A stretch of 64,000 nucleotides of DNA, taken from Balneola sp. (GTDB taxonomy: Bacteria; Bacteroidota; Rhodothermia; Balneolales; Balneolaceae). Below are positions 47,457 to 54,924 of the stretch, in pieces (positions within the stretch are counted from its first letter, which is position 1; each line of letters begins with the position of its first letter). The translations under genes were made by a program, and so were the position numbers. Below the pieces are notes generated by a model that saw only the letters and a program-made list of their open reading frames with translations, made no database searches and was not told the DNA's origin. Where the stretch lies: contig NZMW01000017.1 of the NCBI GenBank assembly GCA_002694685.1, positions 1 to 64,000 of the forward strand. Direction: 5' to 3'.

Positions 47457-47472
47457 AAATTAAACCCTGTAC

Positions 47473-48129
47473 TTACTGCAACAACGCCTGTTCGTTTTCC
47501 ATTGCGAAACGAACCAGGGCAGCTGTATTTTTGAGCTTCAGCTTTTTAAGCAAGTTGGTGCGATGCTTTTCTACCGTTCTGGGGCTGATAAATAACTTAG
47601 AGGCGATTTCGGTACTCGTCATTCCTTCCACCAATAGTCCCAGAATTTCCCGTTCTCGGTTAGTGATAGATTTAACCGGATCGGGCCGCTTCTTTTTCTT
47701 GGCCAGCCGCATATACTCTTTGGTCATCATGCGTGAGAACTGTTTACCAAGATAACGTTCGCCCGATGCTACTTTTTCAGCGGCATCAATAAGTTCAATG
47801 TGATGTGCTGATTTATGAATGAGACCAAATGCACCGGAATCCAGAAATTCGTTAAGGGTCTTTTGGTCGGTGTCGTCAGCTAAAAGTAAGATGTTGGCGT
47901 TGGGATCTTTATCGATGATTTTCTTGGCAATGATGATGCCTTCCATTTCAGGCATAGAAAAAGAGAGGATACACAGTTTAGGCTTCACGCTTTCATAAGC
48001 GGTAAGTACCAGAGCACCATTATCAATCTCGCTGCAAATATTGAATGTACCTTGTTCGCGCAAGATGGAACTTAAGCCGTATCTGAATATTTCGTTGCCG
48101 TCCGCAACGATGGTATCAATGTTGGTCAT
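47473..48129 (-). CDS. LuxR/NarL-type regulator with degenerate receiver domain
   Basis: The 218-residue protein has an N-terminal receiver-like domain and a C-terminal LuxR helix-turn-helix (ITNREREILGLLVEGMTSTE then IASKLFISPRTVEKHRTNLL). The receiver lacks the phosphorylation site: the usual acidic pair is Asp10-Gly11, and the phosphoacceptor Asp is Ser56 (CILSFSMPEMEG). Lys106 (IHKSA) is kept. It is therefore probably not controlled by ordinary phosphorylation. The frame is open to 48216, but GGGGAGG just before the ATG at 48129 fixes the start. Confidence 0.9.
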   Translation of the reverse strand: MTNIDTIVADGNEIFRYGLSSILREQGTFNICSEIDNGALVLTAYESVKPKLCILSFSMPEMEGIIIAKKIIDKDPNANILLLADDTDQKTLNEFLDSGAFGLIHKSAHHIELIDAAEKVASGERYLGKQFSRMMTKEYMRLAKKKKRPDPVKSITNREREILGLLVEGMTSTEIASKLFISPRTVEKHRTNLLKKLKLKNTAALVRFAMENEQALLQ

Positions 48130-48298
48130 TTTACCTCCCCAGGTAGAAATGGTTTTCCTCCGACCCACTCGGAGAAAGGACAAATAATGTAGGTAAAAAA
48201 GGGATAAGTTCGCCAATTAAAATTTTTAGGCGGGTTTTTATGGTGAAAACTGCTCTGAAGGCTAGCACTAAGTCCAGGCTTATTTCAAAATAAAAAAG

Positions 48299-48730
48299 TT
48301 AAGAAATCAGATTCATCAGCAACCAGAAAGTAATTCCTGACTTTACTGTCCATAGAAGAGTTCGTATCCAATTTGTAGAAACAAGCTTTGAAATGGCGTT
48401 TTCATCTTTGCCGGATTCCAGCTTAGAATGTTCGGGGACGGAGAAAAGCCCCGTGGCTGCCCAGATCAAAATCACCACATAAAAACCAACTGCATTAAGG
48501 GATAACCAGCCGTCCATCCACGCTAAACCAAAGGAAGAGGTGATTTCTGCGACCATTACAGGGATCACAATCTTATCAATACTGTTGACATGGTGCTTCT
48601 GAAATGCCTCAAAATTAGTGTTGCCTACAAAATGAAAAGAAGGGTAGTGAACCAGCTGAACAATCCAGATGAGTCCCGTCATGAAGAAGGAAGAGAAGGT
48701 ATTGATCAAAAAAATGAGTTCATATGACAT
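48299..48730 (-). CDS. Hypothetical four-helix membrane protein
   Basis: The 143-residue protein has four predicted membrane helices, at about residues 5-25, 57-76, 81-98 and 119-139. A loop with VQLVHYPSFHFVG and FQKHHVNSID is rich in histidine. The His-containing loop recalls small membrane proteins of unknown function in other Bacteroidota. No family is assigned. It is divergent from aspS. Confidence 0.75.
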   Translation of the reverse strand: MSYELIFLINTFSSFFMTGLIWIVQLVHYPSFHFVGNTNFEAFQKHHVNSIDKIVIPVMVAEITSSFGLAWMDGWLSLNAVGFYVVILIWAATGLFSVPEHSKLESGKDENAISKLVSTNWIRTLLWTVKSGITFWLLMNLIS

Positions 48731-48812
48731 TGGAGTAAGCGATTCGTTTACATTATGTGTATTTTCAGCGCCTCAATAACCAAAAGTTATCACTCACGAT
48801 TCACTTATTCGA

Positions 48813-50597
48813 ATGACGCTCAAAAGAACACATACCTGCGGAGAACTTACAGCAGAAAATATTGACGATGAAGTAATTTTAAATGGATGGGTTGGCCCCC
48901 GCCGTGACTTAGGCGGCGTTATATTTATTGATTTGAGAGATCGGTATGGCGTAACCCAGGTTGTTTTCACAGAAGAAGACGATCAGCTCCACGAAAAAGC
49001 TGAACAGTTGCGGTCAGAATATGTGATTGGGATTAAGGGAAAGGTTATCAGCCGTGGTGAAGGAAACATCAACCCAAACCTGCCTACCGGTGAAGTTGAA
49101 ATTGAAGCTTCTGACTTGGTGATTTACTCGGAAGCAGAGACTACTCCTTTTGAAATCAAGGACGACATTAAGACCAACGAAGATGTTCGTCTTAAATATC
49201 GGTACTTGGATCTTCGCCGTCCTGAAGTTCAGGAAAGAATGATGCTGCGCTCAAAATTTTATCAGTCTGTGCGTTCTTTCTATCACAACCTTGATTTTGC
49301 AGAAGTAGAAACTCCGGTTCTGATGAGAAGTACCCCGGAAGGTGCTCGTGACTATTTGGTGCCAAGCCGTGTTAATGCGGGGAAGTTTTTTGCGCTGCCT
49401 CAAAGTCCTCAGACGTATAAGCAGCTACTGATGGTTTCAGGATACGACCGATATTTTCAGATCGTGAAATGTTTTCGGGATGAAGATTTACGCGCTGATC
49501 GCCAGCCTGAATTCACTCAGATTGATGTTGAGATGAGTTTTGTGGATGAGGAAGATGTGTACGCTCATCACGAAGAATTGATGAAGAAAATATTTAAGGA
49601 AACCGTAGGGTATGAAGTAGAAACTCCATTTCCTCGGATGACCTACGAAGATGCCATGAATACTTACGGCTCTGATAAACCTGATATTCGGTTTGGGTTA
49701 GAGTTCGCTGACTTCTCCGAAATTGTTAAAGATGCCGAGTTCAAGGTATTTTCCGGAACCGTCAAAAATGGCGGAGGCGTAGTTGGAATTACGGTGCCCG
49801 GACAAGGAGAAATGGGCCGAGGAGCCATTGACCGCCTAACCGACAGAGTGAAAGTAGAAACCGGAGCAGGTGGATTGATTTACATCAAGATGCAGGAAGA
49901 TGGACCTCTTTGTAGTGTGGCCAAATTCCTGACGGATGAGATTGTGGATCAGATGGTGGAGAAATCAGGAGCTGAGAAAGGTGATCTGGTGCTGATTCTT
50001 GCCGGACCAAAACCGGATGTACTAAAACAACTGGGTCAACTACGGTTAATGATGGGTAAGGAGTTTGACCTTATTGATGAGTCGGCTTATAACTTTTTAT
50101 GGGTAACAGAATTTCCGCTCCTGGAGTGGGATGAAGAAACTCGCCGTTATCATGCAATGCATCACCCGTTTACATCTCCAAAAGCAGAAGATGTAGAACT
50201 GATGGATTCAGATCCGGCAAACGTACGTGCCCGGGCTTATGATTTAGTGCTGAACGGGAATGAAATTGGTGGTGGATCGATTAGAATTCATGATCAGGAA
50301 ATGCAGAGCAAAATGTTTGAGCTGCTTGGAATTGGTGAGAAAGAAGCCCGAGAGAAATTCGGTTTCTTGCTGGATGCTTTTAAATACGGCGCTCCTCCTC
50401 ATGGTGGAATTGCCTTTGGAGTTGACAGACTGGTAATGCTGCTGACCGGAGCGAAAAGCTTACGTGATGTCATCGCATTCCCTAAAAACCAGAAAGCTCA
50501 AAGTATGATGGACAACTCACCGGACGTGGTTGATAAGCATCAGCTTGATGAGCTGCATATTTCCATAAAGAAAAATATTAAAGACGAACTATCGTGA
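48813..50597 (+). CDS. aspS: Aspartyl-tRNA synthetase
   Basis: The 594-residue bacterial-type enzyme has an N-terminal OB domain (VILNGWVGPRRDLGGVIFID), class II motif 2 with FRDEDLRADRQPEFTQID, a GAD insertion (about residues 280-410) and motif 3 (GAPPHGGIAFGVDRLVMLLTG is one residue long beyond the core HGGIAFGVDRLVM). It charges tRNA-Asp. Its end overlaps the GTG start of the DUF429 gene by four bases, so the pair is translationally coupled. The length is normal. Confidence 0.97.
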   Translation: MTLKRTHTCGELTAENIDDEVILNGWVGPRRDLGGVIFIDLRDRYGVTQVVFTEEDDQLHEKAEQLRSEYVIGIKGKVISRGEGNINPNLPTGEVEIEASDLVIYSEAETTPFEIKDDIKTNEDVRLKYRYLDLRRPEVQERMMLRSKFYQSVRSFYHNLDFAEVETPVLMRSTPEGARDYLVPSRVNAGKFFALPQSPQTYKQLLMVSGYDRYFQIVKCFRDEDLRADRQPEFTQIDVEMSFVDEEDVYAHHEELMKKIFKETVGYEVETPFPRMTYEDAMNTYGSDKPDIRFGLEFADFSEIVKDAEFKVFSGTVKNGGGVVGITVPGQGEMGRGAIDRLTDRVKVETGAGGLIYIKMQEDGPLCSVAKFLTDEIVDQMVEKSGAEKGDLVLILAGPKPDVLKQLGQLRLMMGKEFDLIDESAYNFLWVTEFPLLEWDEETRRYHAMHHPFTSPKAEDVELMDSDPANVRARAYDLVLNGNEIGGGSIRIHDQEMQSKMFELLGIGEKEAREKFGFLLDAFKYGAPPHGGIAFGVDRLVMLLTGAKSLRDVIAFPKNQKAQSMMDNSPDVVDKHQLDELHISIKKNIKDELS

Positions 50598-51301
50598 AAA
50601 CTGCTGGAATAGATGGCTGTAAAGCCGGTTGGTTACTAATCACTTTTGATGAAGGTGAAGAAAAATATGAAGTGCTTAGAGATCGTGAAGCTTTAAAAGA
50701 AGCTTTTGAAACGTATGATCGCATCTTTATCGACATGCCCATTGGCTTGGAAGATGAGGAATACACACGTGAAGCCGATGCTTTACTTCGTAAGAAAGTA
50801 GGAGGTGAATATTCCTCCAGTGTATTTAGTCCGCCGATACGGCCTGCTTTAACAGCGCCTTCTTATGTAGAAGCAAATATGATTAGCCACGAATACACCG
50901 AGAAAAAGCTAACGCTTCAGTCGTGGAATATCACTCCAAAAATACAAATGGTTGATGAACTGCTGAGAGCAGATAATGAACTCATCGATAAGGTATTGGA
51001 AAGTCATCCTGAACTTCTTTTTCAAAAGCTTAATGGTGGAATGATCTACCAGAAAAAGAATCTGAAGAAAGGAATAAAGCACCGCTTAAAAATCATTGAA
51101 GACCGTGAGCCGATTGCGGAAGATTTTTTCCGTGATATCAAGGAAGACTTCCGAAGAAATGAGGTTGAAGAAGATGATATTGTAGATGCAATGGTGCTAG
51201 CCTATTGCGCTAAAATTTCAGAAGAAGAAGGCATTAAAACCCTTCCGGAAGAATTTGAGTATGATTCGGAAGGAATGCGAAAAGCTATTCACTACGTTTG
51301 A
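50594..51301 (+). CDS. DUF429 domain protein
   Basis: The 235-residue protein has the DUF429 pattern: AGIDGCKAGWLLI (residues 4-16), a central FIDMPIGL, KIQMVDELL and ESHPELLFQKLNG, and a final DDIVDAMVLAYCAK. It resembles RNase H-fold nucleases (Asp6, Asp48, Asp199-like acidic residues), but no activity is proven. The GTG start overlaps the aspS stop by four bases. A hairpin between it and the convergent sthA gene probably ends the transcript. Confidence 0.87.
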   Translation: MKTAGIDGCKAGWLLITFDEGEEKYEVLRDREALKEAFETYDRIFIDMPIGLEDEEYTREADALLRKKVGGEYSSSVFSPPIRPALTAPSYVEANMISHEYTEKKLTLQSWNITPKIQMVDELLRADNELIDKVLESHPELLFQKLNGGMIYQKKNLKKGIKHRLKIIEDREPIAEDFFRDIKEDFRRNEVEEDDIVDAMVLAYCAKISEEEGIKTLPEEFEYDSEGMRKAIHYV

Positions 51302-51312
51302 AAAGGATGAAT

Positions 51313-51346
51313 ATTGAACACTGAATTTTTTATTTCAGTGTTCAAT
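51313..51346. terminator. Hairpin between DUF429 and SthA-like genes
   Basis: A perfect 13-bp stem, ATTGAACACTGAA with TTCAGTGTTCAAT, has an eight-base A/T loop. The long stem lies between convergent genes and may end both transcripts, although flanking T-runs are short. Confidence 0.6.
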
Positions 51347-51354
51347 GCCCTTTC

Positions 51355-52815
51355 TTACTCTTTGTTCTTTAGGATTTTCTTGTACTTCACACCGGCTTTG
51401 TATACTCGGTTAATCCCGTTGAAAGCTGCAATTCGGTAGGCTTCACTGTAAGAAGGGTAGTTCAATACGTGATTAATGAAATATCTGATATCTCCATCAA
51501 AAGACATTACAGCCTGGCCAAGGTGAATAAGGTCACTGGCGCGCTCTCCAATAATATGTACGCCTACTAATTTGAGCGTATCGGTTTCAAAAACCAGTTT
51601 AAGCAAACCGTCCTGCTGATTACTGATATCACCTTGGGTAATATTTTTGTAATAAGCCCGGCCAACGGTCACATCGAGTCCTTCCGCTTTGGCATCCTTT
51701 TCAGTAAGACCAATATTGGATATTTCGGGTATTGAGTAAATGGCATAAGGAATCTCTGATTTAAGATCCTGAGCTTCGATGCCAAACATTCGGCAAGAAG
51801 CCATACGCCCCTCTGAAAATGCAGAAGAAGCCATTGCAGGAAACCCTTTCACATCACCGCCGGCATAAATATTAGAAACGGAAGTTTGGTAATCGCTATT
51901 AACTTCGACGTAGCCTTCCTTATCCACTTTCACTCCTAATTTTTCAAGGCCAATATTCTTTGTATTAGGAACTTTTCCACCAAGATAAAGTACGTGTTCG
52001 GTTTCAATAACACGGTCGCGGCTATCTTCATTATCATTGCGAAGATTATATTTCACCTCAATAGTGTTACGTAAGGTGTTACTTCGGATCTCGATGTTCT
52101 CAGCTTTTGAAAAGATTTCAATTTTATCTTTTTCCAAGACCTGCTGGAGTTGCTCTGAAATCTCATTATCCAGAAAAGTCATAAATGAGTCATTCTCGTT
52201 CAAAATCGAGACTCGACTTCCAAGATTTGAAAAGGTTGTTGCGTACTCAAGTGCACGCACGTCGCCACCAATAATAAGAAGCTTACGAGGAATATGGGAC
52301 AGGGAAAGAATTGAGGTGTAGTCAAACACCTTGTCGTGGTCAAGCTCAAAACCTTTTGGTTTAACCGGTCTGGTACCTGTTGAAAGAAGTATAAACTCTG
52401 CGGAGTAGGTTTTCTTTTCGCCATCACCAGTTTCAACTTCGACTTCATGTTCGCTTACTAACTTACCTAAGCCACGAACGGTGTCTATTTCATTCTTATC
52501 AAAGTCAGCTTTTACTTTTGAGTTTTTGCTCTCCAGAATCTCATTCTTATAAACAAGCAACTCATCCATCTGATGGTGCTGGTATGCTTTTTCTTTGGCC
52601 AAATCTTTAAACTGATTCTGAAAACGCTGGATAATGCGGGCAGTTTCGCGAAGGGCTTTACTGGGAATAGTTCCTGAGTTAATCCAGGTCCCTCCAAACG
52701 AATCTTCGTTTGCTTCTACTACCAATACTTTCTTGTCGAATTTTGAGCTTTGCATCGCACAAGAAAAACCTGCGGGTCCGCTTCCAATAACAATAACGTC
52801 GTAATCGTATTTCAT
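51355..52815 (-). CDS. sthA: SthA-like pyridine nucleotide transhydrogenase flavoprotein
   Basis: The 486-residue protein is of the dihydrolipoamide dehydrogenase superfamily. FAD binds at VIGSGPAGFSCAMQ (residues 9-22), the NAD(P) fold is at IIGGDVRALEYATTF, and the C-terminal dimerisation domain has the His-containing NHVLNYPSYSEAYRIAA. Around the redox site it reads GGTWINSGTIPSKAL, where disulfide enzymes have CxxxxC. Trp44 replaces even the single Cys of SthA. A disulfide mechanism is therefore excluded, and soluble transhydrogenation between NADPH and NAD is the best guess. It is convergent with DUF429. Confidence 0.85.
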   Translation of the reverse strand: MKYDYDVIVIGSGPAGFSCAMQSSKFDKKVLVVEANEDSFGGTWINSGTIPSKALRETARIIQRFQNQFKDLAKEKAYQHHQMDELLVYKNEILESKNSKVKADFDKNEIDTVRGLGKLVSEHEVEVETGDGEKKTYSAEFILLSTGTRPVKPKGFELDHDKVFDYTSILSLSHIPRKLLIIGGDVRALEYATTFSNLGSRVSILNENDSFMTFLDNEISEQLQQVLEKDKIEIFSKAENIEIRSNTLRNTIEVKYNLRNDNEDSRDRVIETEHVLYLGGKVPNTKNIGLEKLGVKVDKEGYVEVNSDYQTSVSNIYAGGDVKGFPAMASSAFSEGRMASCRMFGIEAQDLKSEIPYAIYSIPEISNIGLTEKDAKAEGLDVTVGRAYYKNITQGDISNQQDGLLKLVFETDTLKLVGVHIIGERASDLIHLGQAVMSFDGDIRYFINHVLNYPSYSEAYRIAAFNGINRVYKAGVKYKKILKNKE

Positions 52816-53032
52816 AAATAGGCTGAGTGAGTGTGAGCCCTAAAGATACTTCAATTTTAAGAGGATTTCAGAGCAACATTTACTGATAGTGTTAACAAAT
52901 CTAAAAGATAGATTGTATAGATGAGGGGGTGGAACGAATTTTAGCACCGTTATGCTTATGTTTAGGAACGATAAATGAAAGGCGCACAAGTTGTAAGCGT
53001 CAATTAAATCAGAATCTAATTTGGAGGAACAA

Positions 53033-53641
53033 ATGGCTTATTCATTACCGGATCTATCATATGACTACGATGCACTCGAACCTAATATCGATGCCCGTAC
53101 CATGGAGATCCATCACACTAAGCATCACCAAGGGTATACAAACAAAGTAAACGCTGCTTTAGAAGGTCACGATTTTGCAGATCTTGATATTGAAGAAGTG
53201 TTGCAGCGAATTGATGAAGTGCCTGCTGATAAGAAGCAAGCAGTGATCAACAACGGTGGTGGATATGCAAACCACAAGCTATTCTGGACTATTCTTTCCC
53301 CTAATGGTGGAGGAGAACCTGAAGGCGACCTCGCGGATGCTATCAATGACACTTACGGTAGCTTTGACAAATTTAAAGAAGAGTTTGCTGCTGCAGCTGG
53401 TAGCCGTTTTGGTTCAGGCTGGGCATGGCTTTCTGTTGATGGAAGCGGAGCACTTCAAGTGCACTCAACTCCGAACCAAGACAGTCCGCTGATGAAAGGA
53501 TTTACTCCAATTTTAGGTCTTGATGTATGGGAACATGCATATTATCTGAATTATCAGAATCGTCGTCCAGATTATATTGGTTCTTTCTGGAACGTAGTTA
53601 ACTGGGATCAAGTAGCTGAATATTACGAAGCTGCTAAGTAA
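53033..53641 (+). CDS. sodA: Superoxide dismutase, Mn/Fe family
   Basis: The 202-residue protein has the four metal ligands His27, His81, Asp164 and His168 ([12 protein letters not shown]). Gly77 before the second ligand and Gln149 in TPNQDSPL are the pattern of the Mn-preferring form. It removes superoxide in the cytoplasm. An in-frame TTG lies four codons upstream, but GGAGGA (53023-53028) is correctly spaced for the ATG at 53033. The stop codon is directly followed by the left arm of the heptad element. Confidence 0.95.
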   Translation: MAYSLPDLSYDYDALEPNIDARTMEIHHTKHHQGYTNKVNAALEGHDFADLDIEEVLQRIDEVPADKKQAVINNGGGYANHKLFWTILSPNGGGEPEGDLADAINDTYGSFDKFKEEFAAAAGSRFGSGWAWLSVDGSGALQVHSTPNQDSPLMKGFTPILGLDVWEHAYYLNYQNRRPDYIGSFWNVVNWDQVAEYYEAAK

Positions 53642-53681
53642 GTACGACGGTTGACAATCGACTAATGACCAATGACGATGG
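53642..53681 (+). repeat. Left heptad arm of the four-helix-bundle element
   Basis: Starting with GTAC directly after the sodA stop, this contains 7-base units ending TGA or GA: CGGTTGA, CAATCGA, CTAATGA, CCAATGA. It mirrors the right arm at 54122-54158. Its last bases form part of the sodA terminator stem. Confidence 0.75.
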
Positions 53682-53704
53682 GATAGTTCCATCGTCATTT
53701 CTTT
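53671..53704 (+). terminator. Terminator of sodA
   Basis: AATGACGATGG (53671-53681) pairs perfectly with CCATCGTCATT (53689-53699) around GATAGTT and runs into TTTCTTT. The left half of the stem is continuous with the heptad arm. Confidence 0.88.
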
Positions 53705-53715
53705 ATATAAGTACT

Positions 53716-54135
53716 ATGCCTTTTAAGTTTGAAAAATTAGAGGTTTGGCAGTTGTCAATAGACTTGTCAGCAAAGGTTTATTCTTTGATTGAGAATATGC
53801 CCAAATCGGAGCAATTCAATCTTAGCTCGCAGATCAGGAGAGCTGTAACTTCAATTTCATTGAATATAGCAGAAGGTTCAACGGGACAAAGTGATCCTGA
53901 GCAGACCCGTTTTATTGGGTATGCTCATCGTTCTTTGATGGAAGTTGTTGCTTGTCTCATGCTGATGAAGGATAGAAATTATCTTGATCAGAGTTCTTAT
54001 GATAATCTGTATGCCGATACCGAAAAGCTTTCTGCTAAATTACTTGCTATGAAAAATTATTTAAGAAGAAATAGCAGTGTTAGTGAAGAAGGTGAAAGCT
54101 ATAATTTTGAGGATGAGAGTGACATTGGTCAGTAG
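53716..54135 (+). CDS. Four-helix-bundle protein (23S rRNA IVP/Avd-like)
   Basis: The 139-residue protein has the signature of the four-helix-bundle family: FEKLEVWQLSIDLS at the start, QIRRAVTSISLNIAEGS (about residues 39-55) and FIGYAHRSLMEV. Relatives are encoded in 23S rRNA intervening sequences, or serve as the Avd accessory protein of diversity-generating retroelements. No reverse transcriptase or variable repeat is near. The frame is open to 53665, but MPFKFEKLE is the family start. The C-terminal tail and stop codon run into the right heptad arm, so the coding end and the repeat overlap. Confidence 0.9.
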   Translation: MPFKFEKLEVWQLSIDLSAKVYSLIENMPKSEQFNLSSQIRRAVTSISLNIAEGSTGQSDPEQTRFIGYAHRSLMEVVACLMLMKDRNYLDQSSYDNLYADTEKLSAKLLAMKNYLRRNSSVSEEGESYNFEDESDIGQ

Positions 54136-54158
54136 TCATTGGTCAATTGTCAGAGTAC
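54122..54158 (-). repeat. Right heptad arm of the four-helix-bundle element
   Basis: Units ACATTGG, TCAGTAG, TCATTGG, TCAATTG, TCAGAGT in a 7-base phase, followed by AC, so that GTAC ends the arm (54155-54158). Read in reverse complement they match the left arm (CAATTGA, CCAATGA, CTACTGA). The first units lie inside the end of the CDS. Confidence 0.75.
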
Positions 54159-54216
54159 AAAGTTTGTATCAATAATTAGTATATTTAATTGAATTAAAAA
54201 CGACAGAGGTAATATT

Positions 54217-54672
54217 ATGCAATTTGGATTTGGAGTAGGACCCGACACTTCGTGGATGAGAGAAGAGCTTACACAATTTGGAGTTGAGGAATTGAAAACT
54301 CCCGAAGATGTGGACAAAGCAATGAAAGAATATAAAGGTACGATGTTACTTGCCATTAATTCCGTTTGTGGCTGTGCAGCCGGTAATGCCCGACCCGGAC
54401 TTGGAATTGCTCTTGAGCAATCAGAAGTGAAGCCGGATCATATGGTTACCGTTTTTGCAGGTCAGGACAAAGAAGCAACTGCTCATGCCAGAGATTACTT
54501 TTCTGAATACCCGCCATCATCGCCGGCCTTCGCATATTTTGTGGATGGAGAAATTAAAGCAATGATTCCTCGCCACCGCATTGAAGGTCGCACCAAAGAT
54601 GAAGTAGCAGGCGACCTGAAAATGGTATTTGAAGCTTTTTCAGGCGAGAAAGAAGAAGCGGAGAAGGAATAA
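54217..54672 (+). CDS. Bacilliredoxin (BrxA/BrxB, YphP/YqiW family)
   Basis: The 151-residue protein has the CGC redox motif Cys51-Gly-Cys53 in INSVCGCAAGNARPG, typical of bacilliredoxins, then YPPSSPAFAYF and IPRHRIEGR. These proteins remove bacillithiol from mixed disulfides on proteins, suggesting this organism makes bacillithiol; the bsh genes are not in the window. The C-terminus has an extra Glu/Lys-rich tail. It stands alone with its own terminator and an AGAGGTAATATT ribosome site. Confidence 0.92.
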   Translation: MQFGFGVGPDTSWMREELTQFGVEELKTPEDVDKAMKEYKGTMLLAINSVCGCAAGNARPGLGIALEQSEVKPDHMVTVFAGQDKEATAHARDYFSEYPPSSPAFAYFVDGEIKAMIPRHRIEGRTKDEVAGDLKMVFEAFSGEKEEAEKE

Positions 54673-54705
54673 CGACCGCTTATTTCATAGATTACATTGA
54701 ATATT

Positions 54706-54737
54706 AAAAGCCGACTCAATCGAGTCGGCTTTTTTTT
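54706..54737 (+). terminator. Terminator of the bacilliredoxin gene
   Basis: AAAAGCCGACTC (54706-54717) pairs with GAGTCGGCTTTT (54722-54733) around AATC and continues in T. Confidence 0.93.
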
Positions 54738-54924
54738 GTTTAATAAGTTATAGCTGAAGCGTTCACAAAGTTCTTCAACGAATAAAGTGAAGTTAGCTTT
54801 GTTGCCTTTCCAATCTTCAGACAGCTAAGAGATCTAATTCTGATTATGCACTTTACTAAAGCGGTCGGACGAGTATGGGGTTGTTCTCTAACTTTTAATG
54901 AAACTCAGATTATTCGGGAATTTT

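Larger units (their letters stand above)
47108..47472. other. Gene-free stretch with terminator and heptad repeat arrays
   Basis: No gene. From left to right it holds a hairpin terminator for the minus-strand regulator (47126-47160), an unremarkable AT-rich part, and two inverted arrays of 7-base repeats (47286-47348 and 47412-47456) separated by 63 bases. The regulator gene ends just to the right, so its transcript probably reads through both arrays. Confidence 0.8.

Noticed and set aside
53716-54135. Four-helix-bundle gene considered as the Avd part of a diversity-generating retroelement
   Set aside because: No reverse transcriptase, template repeat or variable repeat exists within the window on either side.
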